Positions 23,743 through 33,341 of a stretch of DNA of 64,000 nucleotides are shown piece by piece. The notes below the pieces were generated by a model. That model was not told the DNA's origin, searched no databases, and worked only from the letters and a program-made list of their open reading frames with translations. Position numbers and translations under genes: made by a program. The stretch is from Ricinus communis. Lineage: Eukaryota > Streptophyta > Magnoliopsida > Malpighiales > Euphorbiaceae. Location of the stretch: contig NC_063264.1 of NCBI RefSeq assembly GCF_019578655.1, positions 20,429,188-20,493,187 of the forward strand, written 5' to 3'. Each line of letters starts with the position of its first letter. Within the stretch, counting starts at the first letter, position 1.

Positions 23743-24744
23743 GAGGATGCAGTAGTGATGATTCTGCTAACATGTCAGAAGGTGCTTATTCAAATTAAAG
23801 TCCAGCATGGCTGAATGAAGTAAGAGGATGCAGGGCCTGGCATTTTATATTATTATTATTATTCAAGTATAATTTTATTTTTTTTACAGAAATACATGTT
23901 TCAAGATTGTATTCATCTAGAGCCAAATGGACCCAAAAATTGATTTTAATTTTAAAACTTGTTGATAGTATATTGAAACCAATATTGATAAAATAGTAGT
24001 GACTTTTTTTTGGAAAACAAGAAATCTGTAACATTATACTGACGCCAGCACTGGATTAGGATTCATCTAATTTTAACAATATCAGCAGTGGTAGTGAGGG
24101 ACATCAAAATGTTACAATAAAATTTTGATCACACAAGTATTATTATGAAATTTAAACAGAGTGATGAGTTGTAAATTTTTCAATTATATAAATATAGTTA
24201 ATATATTAGGCGATAAGTTATTTTTTTAATTAAATAATATTTGATTTTTTTATTTGCATGTTGTATGAATATTTAATATTTTTTCAAGAATTAAATTGAG
24301 ATATAGATTTCTTTTTTATATATGTATTTATTTAACAAATAAAAATAGAAGATTGTTTTGATATGTGTATTTATTTTTATTATATTGATGTGTACATTTA
24401 TATTTATTGAATAATTAATTTATTAATTTATAAATTATTTTTCTAATTAAATAATGATTCTAATATTAGAAGATAATATTTTAATTATTATATTCAATAA
24501 ATTAATTTGTTAATTTTATAATAATTTCTAATCTTAAAAATACAACCTATTAATTATATTTTGAGTATTAATTATATGCAATTTGTGAGAGGATTTTTCT
24601 TAATCAAAATAAAACTAAAGCTTCATTGATATCCCTCGACAACAGAGTACACAAAAGAGAATATTTCTGTTTAGGTTGGCACTTGCTATCTAGTCTTTGC
24701 AATTTTATTGGCACTTTGATATACAAAGCAAAATTCAAAGTAAT
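23743..24744. other. REXO4 3' flank and AT-rich spacer
   Basis: The first 150 bases should be the 3' untranslated region, with TTATTATTATTATT near 23,855. Beyond 24,060 the sequence is AT-rich with no gene seen until the LINE fragment. Confidence 0.5.
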
Positions 24745-25570
24745 TTAGAGATGCAACACTTCAATGAACGGCAGCTTCTGCTTCTGCTTCAGCTATTTGA
24801 TCACCTTGAGATTTAAGGTTTCTTATCAAAATAAGATTGTCACTGTTGAACAGACTTCTCTTGGCATTTAAGCTCTTAGCCAAGTAAACAGCGAGAAGGA
24901 GAGCCAGCGCTTCTACCACAAGTGGAGACAAGGCTTTATAACCCTAATTCTACCATCCACGATCTTGCCTCTCCAATTTCTGAGTTAATCTTCAAAAAGC
25001 TAGGGAGGATCTCTTCCGAGATCTTAGACCCAAATCATTATTACTCCTTGTAAGGATAGACATTTCTTTCAATAGAGAATCTGCCATGCGAATAGAATGA
25101 ATATGTTCATGAACAATATTGTTAAAAAGAGCATGATTTCTGGATTTCTAAATAAACAATAGATAGAGGTAATATATATTTTTTTTCATAAGACCACCAT
25201 CTTTCCAGCTAAAGATAGAGGGTGAGTTTGGCATTGAGTTTGAAGAAATTCTTTTCCAACCTCAATTTTTATTTTAAATGATTTTTTTTTTTATTTTTTA
25301 AAAAAGCAAGTGAATAGATGCTTTTTTCAAAAACAAGTTTGAAAAAAATAATTTATAAATAAATTAAAAAATTAATACATTAAATCAAAAAATTCTAAAT
25401 CTGCTTTTTGAACACCCAACTGCAATCTCAAACATATCTAAAATCAACTTACATCTACCATTCCTTAAAATTCGAGAACCCCATTTAACTAGGAGAATAG
25501 GACAAGTTTGAAGCAAACCAGGAGGCTCTAGCATGATTACATTGGAAGAGAATGTGTTCCACGGATTATT
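24745..25570 (-). pseudogene. LINE tail: zinc-binding RT and RNase-H-like fragments
   Basis: On the minus strand the right part (25,570-25,500) reads SVEHILFQCNHARASWFASNL, as in the zf-RVT (H-x-L-F-x-C) domain at the end of plant LINE reverse transcriptases. The left part (25,150-24,757) reads a NHALFNNIVHEHIHSIRMADSL stretch, then VEALALLLAVYLAK and SDNLILIRNLKSQGDQ, matching the RVT_3 RNase-H-like fold, with a stop at about 24,757. Frames are broken between. About 200 bases near 25,218-25,440 have mirror-like ends (GAGTTTGGCATTGAG / GCAATCTCAAAC) and look like a MITE inserted between the two halves. RT itself is absent. Confidence 0.6.
25218..25440. repeat. Possible MITE inside the LINE fragment
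   Basis: The ends read GAGTTTGGCATTGAGTTTG and, inverted, GTTTGAGATTGCAG, with a T/A-rich middle. The interval interrupts otherwise continuous LINE homology. Imperfect ends and no clear target duplication keep confidence low. Confidence 0.35.
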
Positions 25571-25855
25571 TTTAGGGCAAAGGTGTATTTTGGCCCCTAA
25601 TGTTTAGTCGGGAGGACAAATTGATTTCTAAACTAATTTTTGAGACACATAGCTTAAAAATTACACAAAATGGGTTGTCTAAGCCCCTGTTTTAACGTTG
25701 AGACTTAACGGAGGATATGATTGTTTAAAATTGATGAGGTGGACAGAGCTTTTGTCAAATACAAATTCAACTTTCTTTCTAATTATAAGAATTATTTGCC
25801 CAATTCTATAACCTTAAAAAAATTATTAGAAAAAATTGGATTATGAGAAATCAGG

Positions 25856-26534
25856 ATGGCTTACCTTTCTTCTTCTTCAATTTCTTCAACTTTAAGATTG
25901 GTAATGAGGTCAAATATTTAACTCCAGTACGAGAAAGCTCCAAAGTACTGCAATTGTCGAGTTCGTAGTTTGAAGGTTAAGGCTCTAAGATGGACTTCTT
26001 AGATAGATGAAAACCTTGGGCATAGGTTTTATGGGTGTCCAAATTGTGAAGTTATGTTATTTTTATAATTAGAGGGTTTATTTAATTATGGGTTTAGGGT
26101 CTAAATTTAATCTTCTTATGTGTAATTATAGAGTTTAATTAATTCTTTAGACTAAATTCTTTAGTTCTTATGGGGTTTAATTGCAGGTAAAAAGTTATGG
26201 GTATTTTGAGTGGCATGATGAACTAGTAAGTGATAGGGTTAGGAATTTGTTGAATCAGTTGAAATGGGAGAAAAACCTATTATTAGTTGAAAAGAAGCAG
26301 TTGAAGGGAAAATGTGAGATGGATTTTACTTGAGAGATTAATGAGCTCTAGTATGAGTTGAAGAGGTTGAATGACTCTAATAAGACTGAGTATGAAAGAT
26401 TGAAGAACTTTAATATGATAGAATGTGAAAGGTTGAAGAAGAAAATGAAAAATGTTTATCTTGTTGCAATGATTTCATGGATTTTTTTTATTATATGTAT
26501 CGGTGATGGTTTAGCGTTTTGGGATTTATGTTAG
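25856..26534 (+). pseudogene. GRF-type zinc-finger protein, pseudogene
   Basis: A start codon at 25,856 leads to YCNCRVRSLKVKALRW and HRFYGCPNCE, the spaced C-x-C and C-x-x-C of a GRF zinc finger; then a probable intron (donor near 26,050, acceptor at about 26,186), then SYGYFEWHDEL, a long lysine/leucine coiled coil and a hydrophobic C-terminal helix (VAMISWIFFIICI) before a stop at 26,532-26,534. This domain order is that of a large plant family of small GRF-coiled-coil-membrane proteins of unknown role. Stops after RSNI and RWTS in exon 1 and in the coiled coil make it a pseudogene. It is transcribed toward the transposase relic. Confidence 0.6.
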
Positions 26535-27030
26535 TAGCTTTTTTATGTTTCTTTTCGTTCTTGGATTATAGTTAGCAACATTTAGCTTGTAATACTTTTA
26601 GTGAAGATCATTCTTTGAGTAATTGGTGATGTACTTATTGTATTAGTATGCTGCAAAATAAAAATTCAAACATAGAACAAAAATTGGCTATTAACACTGA
26701 TTAGCATAAAATGCTATTTTCATTACAATACATTGATGTACTAAACAAAATATCTTTATATCAAAATAATGGACAAAATACTTGATAGTATCATCCATTG
26801 AAAACAAATTTACTAGAAAAGATAGTTTTTGGAAGTAGTATCTAAGTTCCTGTGGAACTTGATTCAACACATGATATCTAGTTCTAGTTGAACTTGCATC
26901 TAATCAAAAACCAAAAGGTTTATATATGGTCCTAAGCATTTGTGTTCATATTGACATCGTGTTTTTCTTGTTGCATTTTGTCTCTTTGGGATTGCAATTG
27001 CCTAGTAGTAATGGTTGGATATCCTTTCCA

Positions 27031-27865
27031 CTACAATCTAAGAGGTTGAAATGGTAGGTTTGTTAGAATCCTCACTTCTGTGCCTTCTCCATGGAATGTA
27101 ATATCTCTAGTGATGTTACTTGCAGGCTTGAAAGGTTTCTTTCTACTCAAATTCCTCTCATTTGGTATTGGGTACTTGGTTTGCGCATCAGGATTGTCAA
27201 ATGTTGTTGATGAACCTTCATCTATGACAGTTTCAGATTGCATTCCAAGCTGTAAATTAGATAACCAAATGCAATATAGTATATAACTCAAAATCTCTAA
27301 AATATAAATTAACATATAACTATAGTTGCATCATTAAATCCAAAATAAAGCCCACATTAAGTATTGTCTTTTCAATATTGATATCAACAAAGCATCCAAA
27401 TCCTCATGTAGTTGAAGATGTATTACTTGAATATGGTTGTGTTGGTGTGATTGCAGGTCTTATCTGGACTTGTATCTCTGTGTTGCCAGTAGGAGGTACC
27501 TACAGAAAGAAAAGATAAAGTGAGGATAGTTTCAAAAGTAAACTTAATAAAAAATTAACTAAACTGATATTTCATACATAGTTGCCCTTGTTTGGACAAG
27601 TGGTTCTGTTATGTGCTACAACATGGCATAAGCCACAAGTCTATTTTTTTACTCTTCTTGCTCAACTTCCTATCAGTCCTGTTAAGTTCATTAGAAGCTC
27701 TAATTCTTGTCTTCCTTGGTCTACCAACCATCTTTACAATCGGTGGGGGCTCAATTGGCTCAAACTCATCACACTTTGTGAATTTCCTCCCAGGGACTAG
27801 TTGAATTGGAAATTGCCAGCTTGACAAATAAATGGACTTGTGATACCACCTTGACATAACTGTTA
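27031..27865 (-). pseudogene. MULE transposase, C-terminal exons
   Basis: Three minus-strand blocks are seen. 27,865-27,560 encodes LVPGRKFTKCDEF, EPPPIVKMVGRPRKTR and, after a frameshift, the zinc knuckle CGLCHVVAHNRTTC (CX2CX4HX4C), the typical end of a MULE transposase after its SWIM domain. An intron with acceptor near 27,497 leads to a short exon with IQVQIRPAITPTQPYSS and GFGCFVDI. A last block (27,260-27,040) gives SETVIDEGSS and ends FQPLRL-stop. The catalytic DDE domain and SWIM finger are missing at the junction with element B. Frameshift and stops mark it as dead. Confidence 0.7.
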
Positions 27866-27879
27866 ATGGATCAATATTA

Positions 27880-28416
27880 GAGTGGTAAAGGGTACAGATT
27901 GCATTATAGGCATTTAGAACTGTATATAGGACCTCCATAGGTTTTACGCCCTATAGGCTGGTTTATGGGAAGTCTTGTTATTTACCTGTCGAATTAGAAC
28001 ACAGGGCTCTTTGGGCCCTTAAAACTTGCAATTTTGATGTTGATTCTACAGGTAAGGAAAGACAGTGGCAACTGGGTGAATTGGAGGAATGGCGTCAACA
28101 AGCGTATGAGAACTCCTCAATTTACAAGGCAAAGACAAAGAAGTGGCACGATCAGAGGCTCAAAGGTCCCAAGGAGTTTCAAAGTGAAGATAGATCATTG
28201 CTATATAACTCACGTCTTCGGTTGATCCCAGGGAAGCTCAGGAGTCGATGGTTGGGGCCCTTCGTGGTTAAGCAAGTTTTCCCATATGGCACAGTCGAGC
28301 TTCATCATCTTGAGAAGGGTGATTTCAAAGTCAATGGACATAGGCTCAAGGTGTATCACAGAAACTCGTTGGAGACTGAGCAACGGGTTAACATGATTCT
28401 GTACCTGCAACAATGA
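27880..28416 (+). pseudogene. Athila B integrase C-terminal part
   Basis: Reading starts in a decayed stretch, then [13 protein letters not shown] near 27,933-27,975, [14 protein letters not shown], and the open part SSIYKAKTKKWHDQRLKGPKEFQ, SLLYNSRLRLIPGKLRSRWLGPF, VELHHLEKGDFKVNGHRLK, ending at a stop at 28,414-28,416. This is the end of the integrase core and the C-terminal DNA-binding domain that carries GKLRSRW-GPF in gypsy elements. Compared with D (51,450-50,948), the same motifs occur in the same order. The HHCC finger and first catalytic residues are missing. Confidence 0.85.
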
Positions 28417-28757
28417 TTCATATTAAGTCCAACTAAATGACTCAAGAATAAAAAAGAAGCGCCCTTGGGAGAGATTCCCATTCTAGTTTTATGTTCTTTT
28501 CTTCGGTCCACTTTTATGTTATCAATCGTTGCATGCTTGTTGATCTTTAGAACACTTACTTTATATATTAAACATAGTTGTATGAACTTAGGGTTGGAAT
28601 AACTTATGTCGGATTTTTAGTAATCGGTGAAGTGGCACTTTCCCGTTTGATTTATTTACTTGATTTGCAGCCTAAATGTGTGCGTATATGTGTCAAATGC
28701 AGGTAGGGAGTTCGACGACTCGAGATGGCAAAGGAAATCTCGGACTCCACCCTTTCC
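28417..28757 (+). other. Non-coding spacer after Athila B integrase
   Basis: No reading frame or repeat recognised. It corresponds in position to 50,700-50,947 of element D. Confidence 0.5.
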
Positions 28758-29150
28758 ACCACGGTTTCCATGGCCATCATGGGCTACAACACCAGGCCGT
28801 GCTAATGAGCACGGCTAGAGTCTAGCCCGTGATGAGGAAACACATGTGGAATGGGGGAATTCAACCGTTCACCACTGCTTCCGAAGGCACCATAGGTTAC
28901 ATCACCAGGCCATACCGGTCAGCATGCCCGTGCCCAAGCTCGTGACGAATATACACGTAAAGCACAAAAGAAAATTCAGCCATCACCACGGCTTCCGAAG
29001 GCACCACGGGCAGCAACACCAGGCCGTGCTGACCAGCACAGCCGTGCCCCCACCCATGACAAACAGTGCTATAATGAAGCTTTAGGGTTCAGCACGGGCC
29101 GAGTCCTGGCCGTGTTGATCAGGACGGCCTTGCCCTCACCCGTGCTGACC
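28758..29150 (+). repeat. 114-bp CACGG-rich tandem repeats upstream of the internal TATA box
   Basis: Units begin ACCACGG/ACCACTG at 28,758, 28,871 and 28,985 (spacing 113 and 114 bases) and share TTCCGAAGGCACCA, ACATCACCAGGCC or AACACCAGGCCGTGCT, and CCCGTG phrases; a partial fourth unit starts near 29,092. Each unit holds several CACGG/CCGTG half-palindromes. The array ends about 10 bases before a TATA box. Element D has a CACGG-rich block at the same place (50,395-50,665) without the clear tandem order. Confidence 0.8.
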
Positions 29151-29158
29151 CCCGTGAC

Positions 29159-29166
29159 TATAAAAA
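29159..29166 (+). promoter_or_regulatory. Internal TATA box of Athila B
   Basis: TATAAAAA followed by GGGG, placed right after the CACGG repeats and about 100 bases before a splice-donor-like site. Element D has TATAAG at the matching position (50,382-50,389, minus strand). Role as a promoter for the env-position ORF is inference. Confidence 0.55.
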
Positions 29167-29638
29167 GGGGAGTTTTCAAAATTTTCCTACCTCCCCCTTT
29201 CTAAGCTCCAAGGTGCTATTTTCTTCCATTTCTCTGATTTTTCTTTCCTTTCTCAGCAATTTCAAGTAACTCTCTTCGTTTTTTGCTTTTATTTGTTTTA
29301 ATTTAGTTTTCTTTTATGCATTTATTTTATTTAGGACATGCTAGTATGTTTTGGTAGTTTTACTTTGTTACACTGTTTCCATATGACCTCAACTAGATTT
29401 AATTTATATTAATTGCTATATTTGCTGTTCGATTATGAAATGACAAGTATGGGGTTTGGCAACAATAAAGTTTATTTATGGCATTTTATTAGGAACAATT
29501 GTTAGCATAAATTTGCTTTAGTTGGTGCACGATAAAGTAGGTTGGAATGGATTTGTTAATTAGTTGATGCAAGATATTGAGGCTTTAGTCTTTTGTTAAG
29601 TCTAAAGTTTTATGTTAGTCGAATTATAGCTGTTATGC

Positions 29639-31936
29639 TGTAACGCCTGCATTTTCTCATCATCCATGTTATGTTCATTTACATTTAATCATTGGGCATA
29701 TGATGGTATATCAATGATATTTTTATTTTATGAGAACAGATATATATTAATTATAAGTAGAGAATAAGAAGCATGATATTAGATTATTAATTTAGATAAG
29801 TTGATTAAGTACTTGGGTTATGTGTATTAAGCCTTAAGACTTAATTGAACCAATAGTTGAAGGTTGGGTAAATAGATTGGACTTAAAAGATACAATTTAA
29901 AGTTAGTACCTATATATGGTTAGTAAGAATTAATTTAGGGTGATAAAAATAGTTTAGTAGGTGGTGGCATTAAGAGAGGAATATTGGAAATTGGAACCAT
30001 GAGCAAGCTCATTTTACCTCTTCATTTCTCTAAAATTCGTACATGGCCAAAAACACAAAATTTGGAATAAGAGAGAGGAGTGGAATACCTAGAAAAACTT
30101 AAGATTAAGATAGGATTTTGCCAACTATTGAAGGAGCCAAGCTAAAGCTAAAGGATTTAAGCATATTAGCAACCCAAAAGCTGAAATTGGTAAGTTGTTA
30201 CTTGAGTGTTATTAATTTGTCATTAGGGTTCTTGATTACAAATTGGAAAAACTTCATTTGATGCTCTCATTGATTAATTAAAGGTCTGATTATTATGAAT
30301 TAGTAGAGTATTGAATGATTGCATAAAGATTAGGCTTGATTTAAGTTTAAGTATGTTAAGATAGAAAACTGTCAAAATTCCAGCAACCTTGATGTTCTGT
30401 ATTTTAGGCATAACATGGGTTATATAAGTCCAAATTAAGCTTAATTGGTGTCTATGGAAATTTTAAAGAGTCCTCTATAACTTTGTAGTTTTGTGATTTT
30501 GCTATTTTTGCCGTTTTGGTTGCTTAAATTGAGCAAACAGATTGCTGCTCGGGTACAACTAGCTGTATGACCCTTGCTCAGTAATTTGAAAATAATTAAA
30601 TCTATAGAAGTCGGAATTGAGTAATTCTTCTTGGAGATGAAACTAGACGCATAAATGGATATTTTTATTTAATATGAGATTTTTGTATTAAGCCAAGTTT
30701 GCCCAGCAATAAATATACCTTGGTACTAAATTCTGTCTAGAAAACAGAAATGTTGGAGATTAGTTTTATGCAATTTATTGATGTTAATTTGAGTTAAATT
30801 GGTATTTAACTAGATGGGAAATGTTTATAGGATATTAAAACAGTAATTGAGAGTATTAGAGGAAGAGTTAGACCTATGAATTAGAGAGGGGATGATCTTG
30901 TAATGCATTAGAACTCGCATTTATATGAATATTTGTAATATGCATGAAATGTGAATTGATGAATGTGTTGAAAGGTACTCAAAGGCCTGGAAAGGAAGTT
31001 GTGGAGAAAGGAGGTTCTTATATGCTAAAGGAATAAGTATATTTTGAGTAAGTAAATAGTTAATATTTGCTATGTTCATATATTTAATCAAATGTTCCGC
31101 AAATGGTTGCGTTTGCTTAATATTGTTTATGTTTGAATGACTGAGATGGAAATGATTGGTGTTGAGTAGAACAATTGTTATTGTTGAAATATGATATAAG
31201 TGAAATGATTGAATTGTGATGTTAAGTGGATATGTGCATGTGAATGGTGGATTCCCCTATGAAAAAAAAAGATATATATATAAAGCCTAGAGAGGCTATA
31301 AAAGTGTATAATGTGAGATGAGGCGGAGCAGCTTAAGTGTGTGATATGTGAGGATGAGGCGGAGCAGCACATTAAAGGGGATCCACAAGCCGTGAGAACT
31401 AACCATAATTGTTGAATTGTATTTCTTCTATGATGGTTGTAATGAATTGAGTATAATGGTATGACTTTATACCTAAACTATGAATATCATGGAAAGTTAT
31501 GTGATTGGGTGGAAATTGTATCAAGTGTATGTGATATAGATTATGTTGATTATTTATTTACTGAGCTGGAGGCTCACCCCTCTCCAAAATTTTTCTTTTC
31601 AGGTTTGTAAATAGTAGTACATCCGTTGGTTGTATGCGAAGTCTAGCTTTTAGCAGTTCTGTCAAGTTGGGCCAGTTTTGTGAAGTCTCCTCCTGATGCA
31701 TTTTTGTATGCAGTTATGTGATATATATGGAAGTATGCCTTATAAGGCATAAGAAGATGTTTGTAATACTTGTTAAATGATGTTTAAGTATAATCATATA
31801 TTTATATATTAATAACCTTGTGTCTGGATTCTTAACAACCTACATATTGACCTATCTACCTGTAGTATATATTCTACGACGCTTGTATGCTTCCTGGCTA
31901 ATGTTTAATGGTTAGCATGTGATGGGGGGTGTTACA
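29639..31936 (+). repeat. 5' LTR of Tekay element C
   Basis: Starts TGTAACGCC and ends GTGTTACA (2,298 bp). A TATA candidate CTATAAAAGTG lies near 31,297-31,307, just after AGCCTAGAGAGGCT, a perfect hairpin-capable stretch. The phrase GATGAGGCGGAGCAGC occurs twice near 31,320-31,370; in the 3' LTR both copies have lost one G. Confidence 0.92.
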
Positions 31937-31942
31937 TTTTAG

Positions 31943-31959
31943 TGGTATCAGAGCAGGGA
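31943..31959 (+). other. Primer-binding site of element C
   Basis: TGGTATCAGAGCAGGGA, the initiator-Met tRNA type, six bases after the 5' LTR. Confidence 0.88.
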
Positions 31960-32054
31960 TTAGATTCATTGGGAGTAGATTCATGTTGCACATCATTAAG
32001 CATATGATATATGTTCTTTGAACTTGACTGAATATTTGCATTTCATATATATAG

Positions 32055-33239
32055 ATGGAGAGACAAGGAGAACACGCAATCGGCCCGGATAAGTCATTAG
32101 AGTCCTGTGCATGGTCATGAAAATGCATCCGAACATGATCAACATGATGAGCATGAGCTACATTCTGAAAATGCCGCACAATCGAATGTACAAAATGTTA
32201 TGGAACAGTTTATGGATTTTCCGATGCAGCAGGCGGCTCAACAACAAGCACCGGTGCCTCGGACTCAACAACAAAAGGCACGTGATAGATAGGAATTATG
32301 AAAGAGTTAGGAAACAAGGTGCTAATGTTTTCAAGGTACTACCGATCCTGAGGCCGAGGAATGGTTCTGAAATCTGAAGGGTGTTGGATAGATTTAATTG
32401 CACATCCGAACAAAGGCTTCTATATACAGTGATCTTTAATAGAAAAGATGCACTTGATTGGTGGGAAACAGTTTTAAGAAGCAAAGATCGACCAATCACT
32501 TTGACTTGGAATGATTTCTTGAGAGAATTTGCTTTGAGAAGTATACTCCGAAATTTATAGAGATAGAAAGAAGCTTGAATTTCTTCGGTTGAAACAGAAT
32601 GATATGTCGCAGTCGAAGTTCAATTTGTGAGATTATGTAAGTATGCACCGGAAGAAATAGCCAATCAAGAACTGAAAGGAAGAAATTTGAGATGGGTTTG
32701 AGGCTTGACATTCGTGAGAAAATGGCGTTGAAACCTCATAATTACAATGCCTCAATTGAAGGCCGCTTTGAGAGTCAAGAAACATCATTTGAAAGGAATA
32801 CTATAGAAGCTAAAAGAAGAAGATCATTGGTGCTTATAGTAATCCTCCAAGACATATTAGTATTTCTTCGTTTAGAGGCTCTAATTCACGGAGTAGTTAT
32901 CGTGGACGAGGGTTTGGTGGTCGGTCTAGTAGATCCTCCACAGTACCTTATAGTAGAGGTGGATACAATTCATCCGGACTTGAGGGAGGACAAGTTTCAG
33001 CCAAGAGTGAGGGTTTGCTCCCTGTTTGTCCTACGTGCAACAGGAGACATCTTGGAGAATGTTGGGGACCTAGACCGGTAGTATGTTTTACTTGTAGTAG
33101 GCCGGGACATTATTCTAGAGATTGTCCTATGAGAAGAAATAATGCTTCGGAGAATCTTATACGGTGGGTCGGAGTAGTGTTGGTGAAAATATTCCAGTTG
33201 GTTCAGGCAGAGGAGGAAGAGGTGTCGGAGGAGGTTTAA
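32055..33239 (+). pseudogene. Tekay C gag relic
   Basis: The start codon at 32,055 opens a frame that shifts near 32,105. Traces of the capsid domain occur at 32,380-32,640 (a DWWE-like segment and W-F-EF pattern, broken), then a serine/glycine/arginine-rich stretch, and the zinc knuckle CFTCSRPGHYSRDCP at about 33,081-33,125 (CX2CX4HX4C intact). A second cysteine-rich phrase, CPTCNRRHLGECW, precedes it, giving the paired layout of Tekay Gag. Multiple frameshifts separate the open stretches. It would form particles in the cytoplasm; not functional as read. Confidence 0.8.
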
Positions 33240-33341
33240 CTATTTCAGCAACACCATCGGAACAAATTGGTCAACCACAAGCACAAGCTAGAGTATTTGC
33301 TACTACTAGAAATGAAGCATTTGTAACTTTGAAATTGTTAC

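Larger units (their letters stand above)
25572..27865. mobile_element. Mutator-like (MULE) remnant
   Basis: The left edge GGGCAAAGGTGTATTTTGGC at about 25,576 and the following text (TAACGTTGAGACTTAACGGA near 25,692) resemble ends of plant MULEs. Inside are a GRF zinc-finger pseudogene on the plus strand and the 3' exons of a MULE transposase on the minus strand. The right part of the transposase and the right terminal repeat are missing because element B joins at about 27,866. The left end is not confirmed, since there is no partner to pair it with. Confidence 0.55.

Noticed and set aside
28758..29150. CRISPR-like array because of regularly spaced repeats
   Set aside because: Units are 114 bases long, direct tandem copies without unique spacers, inside a plant retroelement.
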